From the NCBI GenBank assembly GCA_037721215.1, contig JBBJNV010000005.1, positions 62,001 to 126,000 on the forward strand: DNA of 64,000 nucleotides, read 5' to 3'. Source of the DNA: Gemmatimonadaceae bacterium. Its GTDB lineage: Bacteria; Gemmatimonadota; Gemmatimonadetes; Gemmatimonadales; Gemmatimonadaceae. Below are positions 9,419 to 17,560 of this stretch, one piece after another. The position numbers and the translations under genes are program-made. The notes beneath the pieces are model-generated. The model saw only the letters and a list, made by a program, of their open reading frames with translations, had not been told where the DNA came from and did not search any database. Numbering within the stretch: position 1 is the first letter of the stretch; every line of letters begins with the position of its first letter.

Positions 9419-9972
9419 TACTGCAAACTCGCTATATATGGCAAATGGCGGAAATTTTCCGCGTGATCCAATCCATACCCCACAAGAAACTCATCGGGCG
9501 CATCAAACCCGATGAACCTGGTGTCGTGCTCCAACTCATCGGCAATCCGCTTGTGTAGCAGCGCGCAAATTTCGAGCGAACGTGGGCTGCGCGCCTGGAG
9601 CAGTTTCATCAGCCGGTTCAGCGTGCGTCCCGAGTCGACGATATCCTCGACCAGCAGAATGTGCTTGCGCTCGAGGGTCGTTTCCGGATCGTAAAGAAGT
9701 CGCACCGTCCCGCTCGATTCCGTACCGTCACCGTAACTCGATGCGACGAGAAAATCGACCTGCAGCGGCCTCCTTATATGCCGAACGAGATCGCTCAGGA
9801 AAATGAAACTTCCCTTCAACAACCCGAGGACGAGCAAATCGCCGTCCGGATATGCTCTCGTGATCTCGTCGCCGAGTTCAGCCACGCGATCGGCGATGGT
9901 TGTCTCGTCAAAAGCCACTCTTCGCAGGACACGTCCGGAAAGGCGCGGGTCAGCCGCGGCGGGTGCCGTCAA
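9418..9972 (-). CDS. hpt: Hypoxanthine phosphoribosyltransferase
   Basis: Salvages hypoxanthine or guanine with PRPP to give IMP or GMP. 184 residues from the TTG at 9972, which overlaps the tilS stop as TTGA. Key features are the PRPP-binding motif LLVEDIVDSGRTLNRL and, earlier, LVLGLLKGSFIF with ADL-type spacing. YGDGTESSG resembles the flexible active-site loop, and VGYGLD lies near the C-terminus. An open frame extends upstream to 10059 inside tilS, but that part has no family similarity. A GTG four residues before DETT is an alternative start. Situated between tilS and ftsH as in many bacteria. Confidence 0.93.
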   Translation of the reverse strand: MTAPAAADPRLSGRVLRRVAFDETTIADRVAELGDEITRAYPDGDLLVLGLLKGSFIFLSDLVRHIRRPLQVDFLVASSYGDGTESSGTVRLLYDPETTLERKHILLVEDIVDSGRTLNRLMKLLQARSPRSLEICALLHKRIADELEHDTRFIGFDAPDEFLVGYGLDHAENFRHLPYIASLQ

Positions 9973-10988
9973 CGCAGGCTCTCGAGCGCCGCAGGCAGTT
10001 GCATTCCGAGCCGGAGCAACCGCGCATTGCGCGCCCGCTGCACACCTCTGGTGTCCCATCGCCGGAGAAGCAGATGATCGCGGAACATTCGCACTTCTAT
10101 GCCTCCGGAAAGCTGAATTGACCCACCGGTTTGTCCGTTCATTGTAAACTCAGCGAGCCGGTGAGTTCCGCGCCGGTCCATAACCACATTCGATCTCGCC
10201 GCAAGCGATGGCCAGAGCGCCCGCAGCCCCTCCGCATCATACCCGGCAAGGGCTGCCCTCGCAATGCGGAGCGAACCGTCGGATCCGGCTGCAGTGGTCA
10301 CGGCGTCGGCCAGAGAGACCATCGATCTGCGCCATTGCGCCGCATCGAGGGAAATGTCGATGAGCTGAGCAGGAAAATCCGGCCGCAATCTGACAATCGC
10401 GGGGAGCAGATCGTGACGGACCCGATTCCGCAAATGCAGCCGGGAAAAATTCGACGGATCGTCAACCCACGTTACACCAAATCGCGCTGCATGGCGGGCA
10501 ATGCAATCACGCGCGAGCGCGACAAATGGACGAACGATGTCCGACTCTGCGTACAGTCCTGCTAGGCCTCGTGCCCCGGCCCCGCGAAGAACCCTGATGA
10601 AAACAGTCTCGATCTGATCGTCGAGGGTGTGCGCAGTGACTATTGTGCTTCCTGAGAGTTCGGCTTCGCCGCGGAGAAAAGTCCACCGTGCGGCGCGCCA
10701 CTCGCTCTCACGCGTACCAGCTTTCGTCGCTCGCCCCGACACGCACATGATTCCAAGATCGCGGCATCGACGCAATACCAGTTTCACGGCACGCGCTGCA
10801 TGCGGCCCGGTTGCGTGGTCGTACGTCGCCACTCTCAGATCCCCGCGGTTGACTACCCGAGCCGCTGCATCGAGAAGCACCATGGAATCGAGCCCACCGG
10901 ACACAGCCAGCAACAGGCGCCCGCGACCGACCAGTGCCTGTCGAGCGATCTGAGTAATATCCGGCCCTTCATCGAAGCGCTGTTCCAT
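9969..10988 (-). CDS. tilS: tRNA(Ile)-lysidine synthase
   Basis: ATP-dependent enzyme that modifies C34 of tRNA-Ile(CAU) to lysidine, changing its decoding from AUG to AUA. 339 residues with the PP-loop SGGLDS at 30-35, then TAHTLDDQIETVFIRVLRG and RNRVRHDLLP, all TilS signatures. The C-terminal substrate-binding domain is short. No Shine-Dalgarno is visible; a TAGATT sits 9 nt before the ATG, which could be a -10 element of a nearly leaderless transcript. Divergent from the small membrane gene at 11028, with only 39 nt between the two start codons. Confidence 0.94.
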   Translation of the reverse strand: MEQRFDEGPDITQIARQALVGRGRLLLAVSGGLDSMVLLDAAARVVNRGDLRVATYDHATGPHAARAVKLVLRRCRDLGIMCVSGRATKAGTRESEWRAARWTFLRGEAELSGSTIVTAHTLDDQIETVFIRVLRGAGARGLAGLYAESDIVRPFVALARDCIARHAARFGVTWVDDPSNFSRLHLRNRVRHDLLPAIVRLRPDFPAQLIDISLDAAQWRRSMVSLADAVTTAAGSDGSLRIARAALAGYDAEGLRALWPSLAARSNVVMDRRGTHRLAEFTMNGQTGGSIQLSGGIEVRMFRDHLLLRRWDTRGVQRARNARLLRLGMQLPAALESLR

Positions 10989-10997
10989 GATACTTTG

Positions 10998-11003
10998 AAT
11001 CTA
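10998..11003 (-). promoter_or_regulatory. Candidate -10 element for tilS
   Basis: TAGATT on the minus strand, 9 nt from the tilS ATG. There is no convincing -35 and no ribosome-binding site. Similar TAnnnT boxes lie 6-7 nt before the starts of the genes at 22392, 35616 and 59994. Confidence 0.3.
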
Positions 11004-11027
11004 AATCACACCGCTTCGGAGTTACGC

Positions 11028-11255
11028 ATGGAAACGCACGGTCCGCTGGGCACACTCTGGGTTTCGTTCGGACTGATCGGATTCTACCTGGCGCTCATCT
11101 GGCTGAATACGTTACTCGGGATTTTCCTGACGCCGCTGTTCATCATCCCCGGAACGTGGGTAATGGACAAGGTGCAGGCTAGGAAGCGTGGCAAAAAGGG
11201 TGATCCACGGGCACCGAAACCGGTCGTCAGGGTCGACGGAAGGCGCCCGCAATAG
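11028..11255 (+). CDS. Small inner-membrane protein, function unknown
   Basis: 75 residues starting at the ATG at 11028, preceded by GGAG 7 nt upstream. Residues about 7-43 are strongly hydrophobic (LWVSFGLIGFYLALIWL, then LLGIFLTPLFIIPGTWV) and can form one long or two short membrane helices. They are followed by a basic tail (QARKRGKKGDPRAPK) that should lie in the cytoplasm. I recognise no family. It is divergent from tilS and convergent with the lytic transglycosylase gene, whose stop lies 7 nt away. The Shine-Dalgarno sequence and the membrane pattern support a real gene. Confidence 0.6.
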   Translation: METHGPLGTLWVSFGLIGFYLALIWLNTLLGIFLTPLFIIPGTWVMDKVQARKRGKKGDPRAPKPVVRVDGRRPQ

Positions 11256-11261
11256 ATCTGA

Positions 11262-13265
11262 TTACCAGGCGTACAAAGCTTTGTAAAACGCCCTGTTCCG
11301 GACGATGATGCGAACATAGTCCCGGGTCTCCACGAACGGGATTCTTTCCGTAAAAAGCTCCGCATCTGCCGTTCCTGCCTTGCGTGACCATCGAGTTACC
11401 CGCGACTCCCCTGCATTGTACGCCGCAAGGACGCGCTCAACACTGTTGCCGCCCCGGAAAAGCGAGCTCAGGTGCCGAGTGCCAAGGCGAATGCTCACCG
11501 CAGGGTCGTAAAGACTTTCGTCAGTGTACCCCGCAATTCGCTGCGACCCTGCCAGAGATCGGCCAACGCTCGGCATAAGCTGCATCAGACCACGCGCACC
11601 AACGGGCGATGTCGCTCGCGGATTGAAGCTCGATTCCTGGCGGATGAGCGATGCTACGAGAATCGGATCGAGACCGTTCGCGCGGGAGCTTGCGATCAGC
11701 GTCTCACGCTCGAGGACCGGATACATCAGCCGATAGTTCTGCGCCGTGCGGCCCGCTTCAGCCACCGCCCGTCGTCCAAGCGCCATCGACCGCGACGACT
11801 GGTCAGTACCGGTCAATGCGTGAGCTGTCGCAACCAGCCGTTCGGGGGTTTTGTTTACGTCTCGGAAAATGCGGTCGTACTCAAACTTTGCTTCGGTATC
11901 CATGCCGAAGTCTTTCAGAATCGCGATGCGCTGCATGGCAGCAGAGATATCGGCAATGACGGGATATCGGCTGATCACAGCACTGCTGTCGCCGAGCACG
12001 CTGGTGCCAAGCCGCTTCGCGCTCAACACCGAATAATAGGAGCCTGGCTCGCGAGCCAGAACTGCACGCCACCGCGCATTGGCGGCCGATGTATCTCCCC
12101 GTTGCTTCCACGCTCTCCCGCTCCAGTAACCGGCCGCCAGGGCGTCTTCACCAGCCGGATATCGTCGAACGAGAGAGTCAAACTCTGCAGACGCCGCGGC
12201 GTAGTCACCACGCACGTATGCGATGAGCCCCGCACGAAACAGCGCGACTGGTGCATGCCGCGATTGCGGAAACCGCTGAGAGACGGTAAGCAAGGTGGCA
12301 CGCGCGTCAGAGTCGCGCAGATCATCCGTCGCAAGGTCGGACAGGAGAAGGAGTGCCGATGCTGCGCTGGTGTCGGTGGCATGGGTGGTGGTGAGCTGGC
12401 GCAGCGCGGCTTTCGCGTCGTCGCGTCGGCCGAGCGCCAGCAGTGCCCGGGCGCGCTGGTAGCGCGCCGCTGCTGCAAGAGACTGCGGAGCGGTGACACG
12501 GGAGTATTCCGCCGCAGCCTCCGCATCCTTGTTGTCACGAGCCAGCATCATGCCGTTGGAGAAATGGTCCGCGCTGGTTCCGCGTCCCCCCGCAAAGGCC
12601 CTGTTGAAACCCGAAATCGCACGGGCCGTCAGCCCGGCATTGAAAGCAGCCCGCGCGATTACCAGTTCTTCTCCCGGAGATCGCCGCGGAAAAACCTTAT
12701 CGATCAATGCGGCAGCGTCACGAGCGTCTTCACGACTCGGGCTGCCCGCGAGAAAACTGATAAGGCCGCGGCGGGCCGCGGCAACCCGCGCGGTATCTCC
12801 CGGCCGCGCCAGACCAAGCCGCAACGCGGCAAGGCGATCATTGGCGGCGGTGTAGGCTGCAATCGCGCCATCCACATCGCCTCCGCGCTCCATCGCAATC
12901 GCCACGGTTGATGGCACCCTGTCCCGCGCCACGTCGGTGCGAATCTTTCCGAGATAATCGTCACGGGCCGACTTCAAAGGGGTGACGCCCGCCGCCCGCA
13001 GATATAGCCAGTCGCCAATGAGCGGCGCCTGCTTCGCCGCATCTGCATACAGGGCGCGTGCACTGTCCAGCTGATCGGCGCGGTCGAACGCCCGCGCGCG
13101 GAGTACTACGGCGCGAGCCGCGCTCGATGTCCCTGGAACGGGCGTCGTATCACTCTTTACCGATGAGGCAGCCGAAGCCGTATGGGCTTCCCCTCCTCCT
13201 GTGCAGCCAGCCGCCCAAAGCGTGGCTGCCGCGATCGCCCCGATGGTCGCCTTGCGGTAGGTCAT
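11262..13265 (-). CDS. Soluble-type lytic murein transglycosylase lipoprotein with TPR-like repeats
   Basis: Cleaves peptidoglycan glycan strands with formation of 1,6-anhydro-muropeptides at the outer-membrane inner face. From the ATG at 13265 there are 667 residues, preceded by AGGGGGA. The N-terminus is a lipoprotein signal (MTYRKATIGAIAAATLWAAG then Cys). Residues about 80-480 are Ala-rich helical repeats of Slt70 U-domain kind (for example RYPAGEDALAAGYWSGRAW). The C-terminal SLT domain has the catalytic Glu in LIRQESSFNP (about residue 540), then GARGLMQLMP and AAYNAGESRV. The frame extends upstream to 13379 without signal features. It lies 25 nt after zwf. Confidence 0.9.
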   Translation of the reverse strand: MTYRKATIGAIAAATLWAAGCTGGGEAHTASAASSVKSDTTPVPGTSSAARAVVLRARAFDRADQLDSARALYADAAKQAPLIGDWLYLRAAGVTPLKSARDDYLGKIRTDVARDRVPSTVAIAMERGGDVDGAIAAYTAANDRLAALRLGLARPGDTARVAAARRGLISFLAGSPSREDARDAAALIDKVFPRRSPGEELVIARAAFNAGLTARAISGFNRAFAGGRGTSADHFSNGMMLARDNKDAEAAAEYSRVTAPQSLAAAARYQRARALLALGRRDDAKAALRQLTTTHATDTSAASALLLLSDLATDDLRDSDARATLLTVSQRFPQSRHAPVALFRAGLIAYVRGDYAAASAEFDSLVRRYPAGEDALAAGYWSGRAWKQRGDTSAANARWRAVLAREPGSYYSVLSAKRLGTSVLGDSSAVISRYPVIADISAAMQRIAILKDFGMDTEAKFEYDRIFRDVNKTPERLVATAHALTGTDQSSRSMALGRRAVAEAGRTAQNYRLMYPVLERETLIASSRANGLDPILVASLIRQESSFNPRATSPVGARGLMQLMPSVGRSLAGSQRIAGYTDESLYDPAVSIRLGTRHLSSLFRGGNSVERVLAAYNAGESRVTRWSRKAGTADAELFTERIPFVETRDYVRIIVRNRAFYKALYAW

Positions 13266-13290
13266 CTTCCCCCTGCCGCATCCTGTTGCC

Positions 13291-14865
13291 CTAACGCCAC
13301 TGCGTCTGCGCTCCGCGCAGAAGATCGTGCGCTTCCTCCGGTCCCCAGGTACCTGCGGGGTAAGTGGGAATCGGCGCACGCGAGTTTTCCTTCAGATAGC
13401 GGAACAACGGGTCGATGACTTTCCACGCCTCCTCTACCTCATCGCTCCGTGTAAAGAGCGTTGCATCGCCCAGCATGCAGTCGAGCAGGAGGGTCTGATA
13501 GGCAGGCGGCGATTCGTCGCCGAATGCTTCCGCATAGGTGAAATCCATGTCCACTGGTGAAATCTCGAATTGCGGTGTCAGTTGATTGCACGCCCCTGGC
13601 GTCTTTACCTGAAACCGCAGCGAGATGCCCTCGTTCGGCTGCACCCGCATCACGAGCACGCTTGGGTTTTTTGTTTCCAGTTCCTGTTGTCCGAACATGA
13701 GCACCGGTGGCGCGCGAAACTGGATTGCGATTTCGGAAGTTCTCGCCGGCAATCTCTTCCCCGAACGCACGTAGAACGGAACGTGTTTCCAGCGCCAGTT
13801 GTCGATCGCAAACCTTACCGCGGCGAAAGTAGGCGTTACGGAATCAGGAGCGACGTCCTTCTCCTGACGATAGCCAGGCACACTTTTTCCGCCGAGTTCC
13901 GCGGCGCTGTACTGTCCGAGAACAACCGGTGGCTCGCCCGCGGCAAGCAGCGGTCGCAGCGAGCGCAGGACTTTCACCTTTTCATCGCGCACATCGTCGG
14001 CTCTGAAGGCGACGGGCGGCTCCATCGCGGCCAGTGTCAACAGCTGCAGCAGATGATTCTGAAACATGTCGCGAATCACGCCGGCTTCCTCGTAATACTT
14101 GCCTCGCGATTCGATGCCTACCGATTCCGCCACGGTAATCTGCACCTGCTTGATGTACTGACGATTCCAGAGCGGTTCGAAGATCGGATTGGCGAAGCGG
14201 AACACGAGAATGTTCTGAACGCTTTCCTTGCCCAGGTAGTGATCGATTCGATAGATCTGATGCTCGCCGAACCTGTCGAGAACAACCTGATTGAGCGCCT
14301 GTGCTGATTGGAGGTCGCGACCAAATGGTTTCTCGATCACTACCCGCCCCCAGGGCTGGTCGTCGCCCGCGGCGGTGCGGGGAGCAAGGCCGCTTTGAGA
14401 CAGATGCTCCAGCGTCCCTTCAAAAACGCTAGGCGGAATGGCAAGGTAGAATAGCCGGTTCCTTTCTTCTCCTGGAACAGCCTGTTCGAGTGTGCCGAGG
14501 CTCCGGCCGATCTCATCGTACACCTGGTCGCCGGTCAGATCGCCATACGCGTACCGGATTCTTCCAGACAACCACGACCACGTTTCATCGCTTACTCCAC
14601 GCACTTCGTCGGACTGCTCGAGAGCGACTCTCATCGACGCAGCGAATTCCACGTCTCCCATTGCGTCGCGGCCGACACCAATCAGACCGAAATGTTCGGG
14701 AAGGAGTTTCTGATGAGCGAGATAGTAAAGCGCCGGCATCAGCTTTCGGCGCATGAGGTCTCCACCGGCGCCGAGGATCACTACCGTGCATGGATGGGCT
14801 CGCCTTTCGAAGTTGCTGTCCCTTCCCATGACTGCCGGATAGCCTGTAACCTTCGGAAACGTCAC
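13291..14865 (-). CDS. zwf: Glucose-6-phosphate 1-dehydrogenase
   Basis: Oxidises glucose-6-phosphate to 6-phosphogluconolactone with NADP+; entry to the oxidative pentose-phosphate pathway. 524 residues. The Rossmann loop reads [11 protein letters not shown] in place of the more common GASGDL. The active site is [23 protein letters not shown] and the C-terminal EEAWKVIDP are typical. The GTG at 14865 overlaps the gnd stop as GTGA; an ATG at 14829 would remove 12 residues. Gene order gnd-zwf means both NAD(P)-linked steps are made together. A lactonase (pgl) is not seen nearby. Confidence 0.96.
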   Translation of the reverse strand: MTFPKVTGYPAVMGRDSNFERRAHPCTVVILGAGGDLMRRKLMPALYYLAHQKLLPEHFGLIGVGRDAMGDVEFAASMRVALEQSDEVRGVSDETWSWLSGRIRYAYGDLTGDQVYDEIGRSLGTLEQAVPGEERNRLFYLAIPPSVFEGTLEHLSQSGLAPRTAAGDDQPWGRVVIEKPFGRDLQSAQALNQVVLDRFGEHQIYRIDHYLGKESVQNILVFRFANPIFEPLWNRQYIKQVQITVAESVGIESRGKYYEEAGVIRDMFQNHLLQLLTLAAMEPPVAFRADDVRDEKVKVLRSLRPLLAAGEPPVVLGQYSAAELGGKSVPGYRQEKDVAPDSVTPTFAAVRFAIDNWRWKHVPFYVRSGKRLPARTSEIAIQFRAPPVLMFGQQELETKNPSVLVMRVQPNEGISLRFQVKTPGACNQLTPQFEISPVDMDFTYAEAFGDESPPAYQTLLLDCMLGDATLFTRSDEVEEAWKVIDPLFRYLKENSRAPIPTYPAGTWGPEEAHDLLRGAQTQWR

Positions 14866-15761
14866 GTCTTTTTCACGGCGTGACCGCCGAATTCGTTCCG
14901 CAGTGCGGCGATTACCTTGCCCGAGAACGAGTCACTCTGGCGGGAACGCAGCCGCGCCAGCAGCGACAGCGTAATCACCGGGGCGGGCACGTCGAGATCG
15001 ATGGCTTCCTGAACTGTCCATCTGCCCTCGCCGGAGTCTTCCACATAGCCCTCGAGGGAATCGAGATCCGGCTCCCGCTTGAAGGCGATCTCGGCAAGCT
15101 CGTTGATCCACGAGCGAACGACGCTGCCGCGATTCCACACCGAAGCGATCTTGTGCAGATCGAGGTCAAAACTCTTCGAGGCATGAAGGATCTCATAACC
15201 TTCAGCATAAGCCTGAAGCATTCCGTATTCGACTCCGTTGTGGATCATTTTCACATAATGACCGGCACCCGTCGGACCGACATGAGCGTAACCGTTTTCG
15301 GGTGCCAGCGACCTGAATATCGGCTCACACAATGCAAATGCTTCCGGAGATGCACCTATCATCAGACAGTATCCGTTTTCGAGACCCCAGATGCCGCCAC
15401 TCGTGCCCGAGTCCACAAACTCAATGCCTTCCGCTTTTAGCTGGGTCCCGCGGCGCATGGTGTCGTGAAAGTTGGAGTTACCGCCATCAATGATTACATC
15501 ACCCTGCGACATGCCCGGCAGCAGGCTGGCAATTGTATCGTCGACCGGCTTGCCTGCAGGAACCATGATCCACACTATCCGCGGGCCGGCCAGTCTGGCC
15601 ACTGCGTCGCCTGCATCGGCAGCGCTCGTCGCCCCCATGCCCGAATAGTGCGCCGTGGTTTCCGGATTGCGATCGAAGACCACCATTTTGTGGCCGTTTC
15701 TCATGAGTCGCTCAGACATGTTGCCACCCATCTTGCCCAGGCCGATCATCGCGAGCTGCAT
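14862..15761 (-). CDS. gnd: 6-phosphogluconate dehydrogenase, short (decarboxylating) type
   Basis: Oxidative decarboxylation of 6-phosphogluconate to ribulose-5-phosphate. 299 residues, the short GntZ/YqeC-like form compared with the 470-residue E. coli enzyme. Seen: dinucleotide motif GLGKMGGNM with an acidic FDRNPE (Asp after the second strand suggests NAD+ preference, an inference), substrate motif [15 protein letters not shown], and catalytic [19 protein letters not shown]. Its start is 2 nt after the stop of the HAD phosphatase gene, and its end overlaps zwf. Confidence 0.94.
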   Translation of the reverse strand: MQLAMIGLGKMGGNMSERLMRNGHKMVVFDRNPETTAHYSGMGATSAADAGDAVARLAGPRIVWIMVPAGKPVDDTIASLLPGMSQGDVIIDGGNSNFHDTMRRGTQLKAEGIEFVDSGTSGGIWGLENGYCLMIGASPEAFALCEPIFRSLAPENGYAHVGPTGAGHYVKMIHNGVEYGMLQAYAEGYEILHASKSFDLDLHKIASVWNRGSVVRSWINELAEIAFKREPDLDSLEGYVEDSGEGRWTVQEAIDLDVPAPVITLSLLARLRSRQSDSFSGKVIAALRNEFGGHAVKKT

Positions 15762-15763
15762 GC

Positions 15764-16387
15764 TTATCCTTCCTTGAGTTTGAAGTCGACGCCGGCAGCA
15801 ACGAGTTCCCTGCTCATCTGCCCGGCAGAGGCGTAATGGATGACGTTCATTCCGAGCATCCGCGCGGGCTCCAGATTCTGCTCACGGTCGTCTACAAAGA
15901 CGGAGCGTGCAGGATCGGCCTGCGTAATCGACAGCACGCGGTCGTAGAAAGCACGAGCCGGTTTCCGGACACCGAGCCAGCACGATGAAAGGAATGCATC
16001 GAAGATGTCGCAAAGCCCGAAATGCTCGATGCGATGCCGATTCAGCTCGTCAGATTCATTGTTCATCGTGAAAACCGCATACCTGCCTCCGCCGGCAATT
16101 GCGCGGGCAACAGCAATCGAATCGGGAAACGGTTCACTCTGGGCTTTCATGTACGCACGAAATTCTTCCTTGGTGAAGTGTCGCTGCGTACCGAACACCG
16201 TAATGTCGAGGTACTCGTCGAGGGTCAGGCGGCCGGACTCGAGTGTCCCGACAGTCTCCTCGTGACGGTATTGAAAGTCACTCTCATCGATGGCAAAATG
16301 CTTGAGCGCATGGCGTCGCTGTTCCCGGTCCCAGCCGTTGGTGCCGAGGACTCCGCCAATATCAAAGAAGACGTGGGTGATTGACAT
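15764..16387 (-). CDS. HAD-superfamily phosphatase, YihX-like
   Basis: Soluble phosphatase of 207 residues. Motif I is FFDIGGVLG (nucleophile Asp, with the second acid replaced as in the YihX glucose-1-phosphatase group), motif II is TMNNES, motif III Lys lies in GVRKPARAFYD, and motif IV is VFVDDREQNLEPA. A helical cap lies between motifs I and II (about residues 18-85). Substrate is unknown; a sugar phosphate fits the position before gnd and zwf, which is inference. The ATG shares its A with the upstream cyclase stop (TGATG). Confidence 0.85.
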   Translation of the reverse strand: MSITHVFFDIGGVLGTNGWDREQRRHALKHFAIDESDFQYRHEETVGTLESGRLTLDEYLDITVFGTQRHFTKEEFRAYMKAQSEPFPDSIAVARAIAGGGRYAVFTMNNESDELNRHRIEHFGLCDIFDAFLSSCWLGVRKPARAFYDRVLSITQADPARSVFVDDREQNLEPARMLGMNVIHYASAGQMSRELVAAGVDFKLKEG

Positions 16388-17025
16388 CAGTCGCTTAGCT
16401 CAGTGATGACGGCGCGGGCCGGGGCCCCGTCAAGGCCCGCCAGGCGCAAAGGAAGACAGGCCAGACTGTATTCGCCAGGAGGTGGCGCGGAGAGGTCGAG
16501 GCCCTCGACGATAACCACGTCCTGCTGGAGAAGTGTCCGGTGGGTGAGATGATGGCCGGATCGGAACTGCTCGATGGAGAGGTAATCGACCCCAACCAGT
16601 TTTACACCTCGCGAAACGAGGTATGCAGCACCGTCGGGGGCGAGGTAAGTGTAGTTCCTCACAAAGTCCGGCCGCGTAAGCAATGCTGAGTTTCGCGTAC
16701 GCAGTAACACACGTATGTGATCTCCAATGTCTTGCGTCTGCAGCTCAGCTGCCCCTATGGACATGAGTTCGTCGTCGAAAGCAAGCAGGATAGCGCGACC
16801 CATCAGGATTTCCAGCGGAATCTGGTCGATCGTCTGACCGTTGTCGAAGAAATGCTTCGCCGCATCGACGTGCGTTCCAGTATGGGATCCGAAGGCGAGC
16901 GAGGAAACATTGGCGCCGGCACCCTTCTCGATCGATTGATGCGACTCGATTTTTATCTCGGGATTACCCGGATAAACGAAACCGCCATTATGGATAGGAA
17001 CAGACACGTCGTAGATGCGGGCCAT
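16387..17025 (-). CDS. Cyclase-family metal hydrolase (kynurenine formamidase-like)
   Basis: 212 residues from the ATG at 17025; a TTG at 17043 would add six. The N-terminal IYDVSVPIHNGGFVYPGNP and the zinc motif GSHTGTHVDAAKHF (HxGTHxDxxxHF) define the PF04199 cyclase family, whose members include the KynB kynurenine formamidase and isatin hydrolases. A second conserved block is LVGVDYLSIEQF. The actual substrate cannot be told from sequence. Downstream genes (HAD phosphatase, gnd, zwf) do not define a pathway, but fumarylacetoacetase at 20162 in the same run makes aromatic amino acid breakdown an option. Confidence 0.85.
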   Translation of the reverse strand: MARIYDVSVPIHNGGFVYPGNPEIKIESHQSIEKGAGANVSSLAFGSHTGTHVDAAKHFFDNGQTIDQIPLEILMGRAILLAFDDELMSIGAAELQTQDIGDHIRVLLRTRNSALLTRPDFVRNYTYLAPDGAAYLVSRGVKLVGVDYLSIEQFRSGHHLTHRTLLQQDVVIVEGLDLSAPPPGEYSLACLPLRLAGLDGAPARAVITELSD

Positions 17026-17090
17026 TTGCCCGTTCGAGGGCAACAGTCGTACCGGACTTCGGCGTGGTGGCGTTCCCCGACCAGCCTCTG

Positions 17091-17495
17091 CTATGACGGG
17101 AGCGTTGTCGGGGCGCTTGCGCTCAGCACGAACCGCGGAATGACGGCCTGAAATGTCGTCTCATCGGCGCGAACGAAATCGTAGTGCCCTTCCATGTAAC
17201 CCTCACCCGATTTCAGAATGCAGAAGCTCTGATACTCGTGCACCGCGCCAGGACCGATGAACGGCTGCTCGCCCACTACCCCCTCCCCTTTGACCTCGGT
17301 GTCGTCGCTCGGAGAATCGTGAATGAGCCACCGGCGCGATACGAGCTGAGCCGCTTGCGTTCCAACGTTCTCTATCCTCACGAAGTAAGCGAACACGTAG
17401 TGTTTGGCCGACGGCTCCGATTGATTCCGGAGATACGTCGGCCGCACCGATATCCGAATCCCGAAGGATTCCCTGTAGTAGAATGCAGGAGGCAT
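17091..17495 (-). CDS. apaG: ApaG-domain protein
   Basis: 134 residues. The ApaG/F-box-associated beta-sandwich is indicated by IRISVRPTYLRNQS at the N-terminus, FAYFVRIENVG, the conserved QLVSRRWLIHDS and the glycine-rich GEGVVGEQPFIGPG. It ends with VLSASAP. ApaG proteins are small and uncharacterised in most bacteria, with effects reported on Co2+ tolerance and Ap4A in enteric bacteria; no function is assumed here. No clear ribosome-binding site precedes the ATG. It lies 65 nt after the M13 peptidase gene and 65 nt before the cyclase. Confidence 0.88.
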   Translation of the reverse strand: MPPAFYYRESFGIRISVRPTYLRNQSEPSAKHYVFAYFVRIENVGTQAAQLVSRRWLIHDSPSDDTEVKGEGVVGEQPFIGPGAVHEYQSFCILKSGEGYMEGHYDFVRADETTFQAVIPRFVLSASAPTTLPS

Positions 17496-17560
17496 GGGAG
17501 CGCAGCAGGGTGGCGTCTCCGGATTGCAGACGCCACCCGGCTGTACGAATCAGATCCGGC

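Noticed and set aside
11472-12911. 479-codon plus-strand open frame opposite the lytic transglycosylase
   Set aside because: Arg/Pro-rich composition without motifs; antisense shadow of a real gene.
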